The notes under the pieces are model-generated. The model searched no databases, was not told the origin of the DNA, and saw only the letters and a list, made by a program, of their open reading frames with translations. A stretch of DNA of 20,941 bases from TMED109 sp002684605 (lineage in GTDB: Bacteria > Pseudomonadota > Alphaproteobacteria > TMED109): NCBI GenBank assembly GCA_913046335.1, contig CAJWSU010000022.1, positions 1 through 20,941 of the forward strand. The letters run 5' to 3'. A program made the position numbers and the translations under genes. Position 1 is the first letter of the stretch; every line of letters starts with the position of its first letter. Of the stretch, positions 15,004 to 20,941 are shown piece after piece.

Positions 15004-16725
15004 TTATTTCTTTTTTTTATACCATGTTTTTTGCAAATTAGCTGCTTCTAACCAACACTTTTCTACATAATCCAAGTCATCATGTTTTTTAACATAATCT
15101 GGAGTAAATTTACTTTTAGTCCAGTCATTTAATTTTAAAATATTATTAAATATTTTAAAATACTTAACATCTTCTTTTAAACTAATTACATCCTTATCTG
15201 AGAGGTAGCCATTTTTTTGATATAAACCAATTAATGCTTTTCTTAGAAGATCAAGTTCTTTATTAGAAAAAATAAGTATTGAGAACTCTTCATAAACTTT
15301 TCCTAATAAATTGTAATTATTTAGTATAGATTCAATTAAATTTTTTTCACGAAAGTTAGTATACATTTTTTTATTTACTCTGTCTGCATTTAACTTATCT
15401 AACTCAGTATTTATTGTATTAAATTTATTATTAAGGTTTTTATTATTAGTTGTCCTTTTTAAAATGAACTTATTAAAATAAATATAAAAAGAGTTTTTAT
15501 ACTCAGCTTTAACAATATTATCTTGTATTAAAGAAATCTTTTTTTCCATTGCCAATTTAAAACCCGCTCTTCTTTCAGGGGTGTCTAAAACAATATTTTC
15601 CGTCTCACTTTTCCAAAAAAAATCAAACATAGCTAATGGATTATTTATTATATTAATTAATTTATCTTTCTCATTATTTAATACTAAACTATCTGGATCT
15701 TCTCCCTCAGGAAGAAAAACAAACCTTAAAGACTTTCCAGGTTTTAATAAAACTAAAGCAATATTTAGAGTTCTAACTGCTGACCGATAGCCTGCTTTAT
15801 CTCCATCCATACAAATTATAGGCTCATTAGAAATTCGCCACATTAAAATTAGTTGATCTTCTGATAGAGCAGTACCCAAAGGAGCTACAGCTCCGTAAAG
15901 ACCTATATGATATAGTGAAATTACGTCTAAATAACCTTCTACAACTATAAACGGTAATTTATGTTTTTGGACATATTTTTTAGCTCTATGATAATTAAAT
16001 AACATCTTCTTTTTTTTAAAAAGAATGGTATCAGGAGAGTTAAGATATTTTGGTTCTACTCCTCCAAGGCCTCGTCCCCCAAATGCTATAACTACTCCAC
16101 TATTATCATGAATAGGAAAAATTAACCTATTTCTAAAAAAATCATATGTCTGATTATTTTTTATGGAGTTTCTAGCTAACCCAGAATTAATTATAGATTC
16201 TAATGAATAATTTTTATTTTTAAGAAATAAAATTAAATTATTTGAAGCATTTTCAGAAAAACCTAATTCAAAATATTGATAAGCCTTTTCTGATATATTC
16301 CTTTGTTTTAAATATTCTCTAACTTTTCCTCCCAAAGAAGAATTTAAAATGCTCACAAAATGGTTTTTTGATACTTCTACTATATTATGAGCATCTATTG
16401 ATTCTTTAGTTACTTTTTTTTCAAAGCCTCCATAGTCTCTAATATTAATACCGGCTTCAGCAGCTAGTATTTTAAGAGCTTCTTTGAAATCAACAGATTC
16501 TTTTTGCATTACAAAACTAATCACATCTCCATGTGCTGAACAGCCAAAACAGTGAAAAAAACCTTTATCATCACTAACAGTAAAAGATGGTGTTTTTTCA
16601 CTATGAAAAGGACATAAACCCAAAAAGTCATTGCCTTTTTTAACAAGTGTTATTTTTCGACCAATAAAATCAGATAATAAGATTTTTTCATGGATCACAT
16701 CTACTAAATTATCTGATAAGGCCAT
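15004..16725 (-). CDS. dnaG: DNA primase DnaG
   Basis: A 573-residue primase that lays RNA primers for replication in partnership with DnaB. The N-terminal zinc-binding CHC2 motif uses Cys38, His41, Cys59 and Cys62 (CPFH...CFGC). The core RNA polymerase domain has FAFGGRGLGG near residues 214-222 and EPKYLNSPDT near 224-233. The TOPRIM catalytic fold has Glu263 in VVEGYLDV, Asp307/Asp309 in CMDGDKAG, and DPDS at 343-346, giving the metal-binding acids. The C-terminal helicase-binding region (about 430-573) is lysine- and asparagine-rich and poorly conserved. The protein is somewhat shorter than the 600-660 residues common elsewhere, consistent with a compact genome. The start MALSDNLVDVI is the family-like N-terminus. 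It follows yqeY after 12 bases and precedes rpoD, the conserved macromolecular-synthesis order. Confidence 0.96.
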   Translation of the reverse strand: MALSDNLVDVIHEKILLSDFIGRKITLVKKGNDFLGLCPFHSEKTPSFTVSDDKGFFHCFGCSAHGDVISFVMQKESVDFKEALKILAAEAGINIRDYGGFEKKVTKESIDAHNIVEVSKNHFVSILNSSLGGKVREYLKQRNISEKAYQYFELGFSENASNNLILFLKNKNYSLESIINSGLARNSIKNNQTYDFFRNRLIFPIHDNSGVVIAFGGRGLGGVEPKYLNSPDTILFKKKKMLFNYHRAKKYVQKHKLPFIVVEGYLDVISLYHIGLYGAVAPLGTALSEDQLILMWRISNEPIICMDGDKAGYRSAVRTLNIALVLLKPGKSLRFVFLPEGEDPDSLVLNNEKDKLINIINNPLAMFDFFWKSETENIVLDTPERRAGFKLAMEKKISLIQDNIVKAEYKNSFYIYFNKFILKRTTNNKNLNNKFNTINTELDKLNADRVNKKMYTNFREKNLIESILNNYNLLGKVYEEFSILIFSNKELDLLRKALIGLYQKNGYLSDKDVISLKEDVKYFKIFNNILKLNDWTKSKFTPDYVKKHDDLDYVEKCWLEAANLQKTWYKKKK

Positions 16726-16737
16726 TTAATAACTTAA

Positions 16738-17196
16738 TTACCCTTCCAAACGCTTACGAAGTATTTGACTAACTTCTGCAAAATCACACCTTCCAGTATA
16801 ATCTTCTTTAATTTTTGATATTACCTTACCTAAATCTCTGAGAGATTTTGCTTCAATATTTGCTATTGCATCAGTTATAACCTTTTCTAACTCATTAGCA
16901 GTAAGCATTTTAGGCATATAAGCATTAATTATATCTATTTCTTTTTTCTCAGTATCGGCTAATTCGCTCCTTCCGGCCTTTTCATAAACTTTTGCTGTTT
17001 CTATTCTTTGCTTTATCATCTTGGATAAAATTTCTAATATAACTGTATCATTAACTATATCTCCTGTGCCTTTTCCTCTAGATTCCAAATCTCTATCTTT
17101 TATAGCAGCTAATATTAACCTTAAAGTAGATACTTTAATAGTTTCTTTAGCCTTCATGCCGCTCAGTAAATCATTTTTAAATTCATTTCTTAACAA
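16738..17196 (-). CDS. yqeY: GatB/YqeY domain protein
   Basis: A 152-residue helical protein matching the stand-alone YqeY family, which shares its fold with the tRNA-binding tail of the GatB amidotransferase subunit. Its exact cellular role is not settled. Recognisable stretches are STLRLILAAIKDRDLESRGKG (about 23-43), the SKMIKQRIETAKVYEKAGRSELADTE region (about 58-83), YMPKML (about 93-98) and SLRDLGKVISKIKEDYTGRCD (about 117-137). The start codon is TTG at 17196. It is supported by AAGGA (17203-17207 on this strand) six bases upstream and by the typical MLR N-terminus. It is the first gene of the leftward yqeY-dnaG-rpoD-tRNA group and diverges from carA across 151 bases, the arrangement common in alphaproteobacteria. 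Confidence 0.94.
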   Translation of the reverse strand: MLRNEFKNDLLSGMKAKETIKVSTLRLILAAIKDRDLESRGKGTGDIVNDTVILEILSKMIKQRIETAKVYEKAGRSELADTEKKEIDIINAYMPKMLTANELEKVITDAIANIEAKSLRDLGKVISKIKEDYTGRCDFAEVSQILRKRLEG

Positions 17197-17347
17197 TTTT
17201 TATCCTTAATTAATTAATAATCTTATACTATATTATATTTATAAAAAATTTAAATATTTATTATTACTTATCTTGACCAAGATCTGCTATTTGATTAGTG
17301 TAATTTTCCAAGAGAGAAAAATAAAAAAATTTATATAAACTAAAATT
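17197..17347. promoter_or_regulatory. divergent yqeY/carA intergenic region
   Basis: These 151 AT-rich bases must carry the promoters of both groups. On the minus strand a perfect TATAAT lies at 17232-17237, about 35 bases from the yqeY start, with no good -35. On the plus strand TTGACC (17273-17278) is a fair -35, but the best -10 (TGTAAT, 17299-17304) is 20 bases away. I see no pyrimidine-responsive attenuator hairpin with a T-run before carA. Confidence 0.4.
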
Positions 17348-18559
17348 ATGGACTATTTTAAAAAAATGAAATCCGCCAAAACCATACCCTTGAAAGAATT
17401 TATTATTAAAAAAAATGCTTTACTTATATTAGAGAATGGAAACATATATTGGGGGCATGGAATTGGAGCTAAAGGAAAAGCAATTGGAGAAGTATGTTTT
17501 AATACAGCTATGACTGGTTACCAAGAAATAATTACTGATCCATCCTATGCAGATCAAATAATTAATTTCACATTTCCTCATATTGGCAATACCGGAACAA
17601 ACATTATAGATAACGAATCAGAAACGCCTGTGGCTAAAGGAGTTATTATTAAAGCTAATATAACAAGCCCCTCAAATTTTAGGTCTGACTTAGACTTAAA
17701 TAATTGGTTAATTAAAAAAAATATAGTTGGTATCCAAGGGATAGATACAAGAACTATTACATCTCTTGTTAGAAATAAAGGGTCTATAAATGGAATAATT
17801 GTAAATGAAAAAATAACTGATAAAAAGATAATTGAGTTAATCTCGAGTATAAAAGAATGGCCAGGACTAAAAGGAGCAGACCTTGCTTCTAAAGTTAGCT
17901 GCAAAAAATTATATAAATGGAAAGAAAAAAGTTATCATAATAAAAATTATTTTCACATCAATACTCATAAGTATAAAAATTCACCAAAAAAACATATTGT
18001 AGTAATAGATTTTGGAGTTAAGCAAAATATATTAAGAATGTTAGCTGATAGAAACTTAAAAATTACTGTTATACCTCTAAATACTTCTTATGAAGATATA
18101 GTAAAGCTTAAACCAGATGGGATATTTTTATCTAATGGACCAGGAGACCCCATGGCAACTAGTAAGATTACAAATAATCTATTGAATAAATTATTTAAAG
18201 TTAATATTCCAATATATGGAATATGTTTAGGGCATCAACTAATAGCATTAGCTTTAGGTGCAAAAACTGAAAAAATGCAAACAGGCCACAGAGGAGCTAA
18301 CCAACCCGTTCAGTCCAATAAAGATAAAAAAGTAGAAATTACAAGTCAAAACCATGGCTTTGTAGTAAAAAGAAGCAGTATACCTAAGAATGTTGTTGAA
18401 ACATACTCTTCCTTATTCGATGGAGTAGTAGAAGGTCTAAAGGTAAAAAATAAACCTATATATTCTGTTCAATATCATCCTGAAGCATCACCAGGGCCAC
18501 ATGATACTTATAGCTTCTTTGATAAATTTTATAATGAAATTAATAAAGTAAAGACGTAA
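17348..18559 (+). CDS. carA: carbamoyl-phosphate synthase small subunit (glutaminase)
   Basis: A 403-residue glutamine amidotransferase subunit that hydrolyses glutamine and channels ammonia to CarB, feeding arginine and pyrimidine synthesis. The N-terminal CarA-specific domain has GEVCFNTAMTGYQEIITDPS (about 47-66) and FTFPHIGNTGTN. The class I glutaminase domain has LSNGPGDP (about 261-268), the nucleophile Cys293 in YGICLGHQ, and the His377/Glu379 pair in HPEASPGPHD, so the triad is complete. The first ATG at 17348 leaves about 24 residues before the usual family start. A second ATG at 17366, or a start near residue 15, would give a more typical N-terminus, and no ribosome-binding site decides between them. 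carB begins three bases after the stop, so translation is probably coupled. Confidence 0.96.
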   Translation: MDYFKKMKSAKTIPLKEFIIKKNALLILENGNIYWGHGIGAKGKAIGEVCFNTAMTGYQEIITDPSYADQIINFTFPHIGNTGTNIIDNESETPVAKGVIIKANITSPSNFRSDLDLNNWLIKKNIVGIQGIDTRTITSLVRNKGSINGIIVNEKITDKKIIELISSIKEWPGLKGADLASKVSCKKLYKWKEKSYHNKNYFHINTHKYKNSPKKHIVVIDFGVKQNILRMLADRNLKITVIPLNTSYEDIVKLKPDGIFLSNGPGDPMATSKITNNLLNKLFKVNIPIYGICLGHQLIALALGAKTEKMQTGHRGANQPVQSNKDKKVEITSQNHGFVVKRSSIPKNVVETYSSLFDGVVEGLKVKNKPIYSVQYHPEASPGPHDTYSFFDKFYNEINKVKT

Positions 18560-18562
18560 AAT

Positions 18563-20941
18563 ATGCCTAAACGTAATGATATTAAATCTATTCTAATAAT
18601 TGGTGCAGGACCTATTGTGATTGGCCAAGCTTGTGAATTTGATTACTCAGGATCTCAGGCTTGTAAAGTTTTAAGAGAAGAGGGATATAGAGTTGTTCTA
18701 ATTAACTCCAATCCTGCTACAATAATGACAGATCCAGATTTTGCAGATGCCACATATATTGAACCAATTACTCCAGAAATGGTGACAAAAATTATTATAA
18801 AAGAAAAGCCTGATGCACTTTTACCGACAATGGGAGGTCAAACTGCTCTTAATGTAGCAATGAATTTAGCAGAATCAGGAATACTGAGGCAATATAATGT
18901 CGAGCTCATAGGAGCTTCATTAAAAGCTATAAAAAAAGCAGAAGATAGAGAGCTCTTTAAAACTGCTATGAAAAAAATTGGATTAACTACTCCTAAAGGA
19001 GTTCTAGCAGAAAACAAAAAGGAAGCAGATAAAGCGTTAAAAGAAATAGGTCTTCCTCTTATTATTAGACCCTCATTTACGCTTGGCGGAACTGGAGGAG
19101 GAATTGCTTATAATAAGGATGAATTTGATTCAATAATTACTACCGGATTAGATGCGTCCCCAGTCAATTCAGTCTTAATTGAAGAATCTATTATTGGTTG
19201 GAAAGAATATGAAATGGAAGTAGTGAGAGACAAAGCAGATAATGTTATAATAATTTGTTCTATTGAAAATATAGATCCTATGGGGATACATACTGGAGAT
19301 TCAATCACTATCGCTCCGGCTGTAACTTTAACGGATAAAGAATACCAAATGATGAGAAATGCTTCTATAGACATTTTAAGAGAAATAGGAGTAGAAACTG
19401 GAGGTTCTAATGTTCAATTTGCTGTAAATCCAATTGATGGTAGAATGGTAGTAATAGAAATGAACCCGAGAGTCTCTAGGTCTTCTGCACTAGCCTCAAA
19501 AGCAACAGGTTTTCCAATTGCAAAAGTTGCTGCAAGATTGTCAGTGGGTTACACATTAAATGAGATACAAAATGATATAACAAAAACAACTCCTGCATCA
19601 TTTGAACCTGCTTTAGATTATATAGTTACTAAAATACCCCGTTTTGCTTTTGAAAAATTTCAAGGATCTGATAATACGTTAACTTCGGCAATGAAGTCTG
19701 TTGGAGAAACAATGGCTATTGGCAGAACTTTTCAAGAGTCTTTTCAAAAAGCTTTAAGGTCCATAGAAACAGATTTAGATGGTTTTAATAATATAAAAAT
19801 ACCAGGGTATAAAAAAGGAGGAGACAGATCATCTATATCTGCGGCGATAACAAGGCCATGTCCAGAAAGAATTCTTTATGTTGCACAAGCCTTTAGAGAA
19901 AATTTCTCAATAGAAGAAGTTCACGAACATTCAAAAATAGATCCCTGGTTTTTAGAACAAATAAAAGAAATTATTGATATAGAAAACTCTATTAAAGCTT
20001 CTGGAGTACCCAATAGTTTTGAAGAACTTCAATTTATTAAATCTAAAGGTTTTTCTGATGTTAGAATAGCAGAATTACTTAATCTAAAACCTGAACGAAT
20101 AAAAAATTTAAGAGTAAAATATAATGTTAGGCCTAGTTTTAAAAAGATTGATAGCTGTGCTGGTGAGTTTGAATCTAAAACACCTTATTTATATTCAACC
20201 TATGAAGAAACCTATAAAAATAAAGATGATATAACTGATGAAACAGAAGTTTCTAATAGAGAAAAAATTATTATTTTAGGAGGAGGCCCTAACAGAATAG
20301 GCCAAGGCATAGAATTTGATTACTGTTGTGTTCATGCTGCTTATTCATTATCAGCCAAAAATTATGAAACTATTATGATTAATTGTAATCCTGAAACAGT
20401 ATCTACTGATTATGACACTTCGGATAGGTTGTATTTTGAACCATTAACAGAAGAAGATGTTTTAGAAATAATAAAAAAAGAAATTACAAAAGGAAAATTA
20501 AAAGGTTGTATAGTTCAATATGGGGGACAAACTCCATTAAAGCTAGCTAAAGCACTGTCTGCAGAAAACATTCCTATAATTGGAACTTCTCCTGATATGA
20601 TAGATTTAGCGGAAGATAGGAATAGATTCCAAAAACTTTTACAGAAACTTAAGTTAAAACAACCACCAAATGGAATATGCAAATCTTCAAAAGAAGCTGT
20701 AATAATAGCAAAAAACATTGGTTACCCTGTATTAGTTCGTCCCTCTTATGTTCTAGGTGGAAGAGCTATGAAAATTATTCATAATGAAGAATCATTAACC
20801 CAATATATAAATAGTATAGTTACTTTATTTGGAGCTAACCCTATATTAATTGACAGATTTTTATCTGATGCAATAGAAGTAGATGTTGATGTAATTGCAG
20901 AAAAAAATACTTCAATAGTTGCAGGCATTATGGAACATATA
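18563..20941 (+). CDS. carB: carbamoyl-phosphate synthase large subunit, cut by window end
   Basis: The first 793 codons of carB with no stop before the window edge; the full protein is normally about 1,070-1,100 residues. It makes carbamoyl phosphate from bicarbonate, ammonia and two ATP. The first synthetase half starts with MPKRNDIKSILIIGAGPIVI and has CEFDYSGSQACK, the ATP-grasp segment RPSFTLGGTGGG (about 172-183), and MEVVRDKADN. It also has the MNPRVSRSSALASKATG motif at about residue 301. The oligomerisation domain spans about 400-550. The second half starts at GGGPNRIGQGIEFDY near 573, with NCNPETVSTDYDTSDRLYFE and the ATP-grasp RPSYVLGGRAM near 728. The end of the second ATP-grasp and the C-terminal allosteric domain lie outside the window. 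The frame is intact throughout. Confidence 0.97.
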   Translation, partial: MPKRNDIKSILIIGAGPIVIGQACEFDYSGSQACKVLREEGYRVVLINSNPATIMTDPDFADATYIEPITPEMVTKIIIKEKPDALLPTMGGQTALNVAMNLAESGILRQYNVELIGASLKAIKKAEDRELFKTAMKKIGLTTPKGVLAENKKEADKALKEIGLPLIIRPSFTLGGTGGGIAYNKDEFDSIITTGLDASPVNSVLIEESIIGWKEYEMEVVRDKADNVIIICSIENIDPMGIHTGDSITIAPAVTLTDKEYQMMRNASIDILREIGVETGGSNVQFAVNPIDGRMVVIEMNPRVSRSSALASKATGFPIAKVAARLSVGYTLNEIQNDITKTTPASFEPALDYIVTKIPRFAFEKFQGSDNTLTSAMKSVGETMAIGRTFQESFQKALRSIETDLDGFNNIKIPGYKKGGDRSSISAAITRPCPERILYVAQAFRENFSIEEVHEHSKIDPWFLEQIKEIIDIENSIKASGVPNSFEELQFIKSKGFSDVRIAELLNLKPERIKNLRVKYNVRPSFKKIDSCAGEFESKTPYLYSTYEETYKNKDDITDETEVSNREKIIILGGGPNRIGQGIEFDYCCVHAAYSLSAKNYETIMINCNPETVSTDYDTSDRLYFEPLTEEDVLEIIKKEITKGKLKGCIVQYGGQTPLKLAKALSAENIPIIGTSPDMIDLAEDRNRFQKLLQKLKLKQPPNGICKSSKEAVIIAKNIGYPVLVRPSYVLGGRAMKIIHNEESLTQYINSIVTLFGANPILIDRFLSDAIEVDVDVIAEKNTSIVAGIMEHI

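Noticed and set aside
17578..17904. 108-codon open frame on the minus strand
   Set aside because: It is antisense to the well-conserved N-terminal half of carA. Its hydrophobic look comes from complementing A-rich codons.
19108..20718. Open frames of 88 and 67 codons on the minus strand
   Set aside because: Both lie inside carB, whose conserved protein sequence accounts for this DNA.
1..20941. CRISPR arrays, insertion sequences, prophage, integrons or defence genes
   Set aside because: I saw no spaced direct repeats, transposase or integrase motifs, terminal inverted repeats with target duplications, or nuclease/toxin families. Almost all of the DNA is accounted for by housekeeping or common metabolic genes.

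Overview
This window is an ordinary-looking chromosomal segment of a strongly AT-rich bacterium, very probably an alphaproteobacterium. The protein sequences of RpoD, DnaG, CarA and the DUF1244 protein read as alphaproteobacterial. The order carA-carB divergent from yqeY-dnaG-rpoD, with a CAU-anticodon tRNA right behind rpoD, is the arrangement I know from that class, as is the grouping of a type-B L36 gene, an N-formylglutamate amidohydrolase and a DUF1244 gene. Extreme AT bias, short spacers, adjoining or overlapping genes and the absence of mobile DNA suggest a streamlined, possibly marine, genome. That last point is inference.

Left part (1-4158). A small two-helix membrane protein and the zinc-independent type of ribosomal protein L36 run rightward and meet a leftward glycerate 2-kinase. 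Diverging from the kinase are an N-formylglutamate amidohydrolase-family protein and a DUF1244 protein, which meet a leftward UDP-glucuronate 4-epimerase-like gene. A 227-base divergent intergenic region follows.

Middle part (4159-12734). A 1161-residue fused indolepyruvate:ferredoxin oxidoreductase and an ABC1/UbiB-type atypical kinase run rightward. They overlap by four bases, at their ends, with a leftward Tex30-like alpha/beta hydrolase. A 58-codon membrane-protein ORF (9730-9906) runs rightward and abuts the stop of a leftward group: a sodium:solute symporter, a 74-residue membrane protein and a membrane-anchored TPR protein.

Right part (12813-20941). The leftward macromolecular-synthesis genes yqeY, dnaG and rpoD end in a tRNA with anticodon CAU, probably tRNA-Ile2. 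Diverging from them are carA and carB, the two subunits of carbamoyl-phosphate synthetase. carB is cut by the window edge after 793 codons.

I found no CRISPR array, insertion sequence, prophage, toxin-antitoxin pair or defence system, and no convincing new biological system. The observations most worth checking are an A+T-rich dyad overlapping a candidate rpoD promoter, the symporter/small-membrane/TPR cluster, the Ior-ABC1 kinase pairing, the tRNA 8 bases behind rpoD, and the complete absence of TGA as a stop codon among 17 complete genes.
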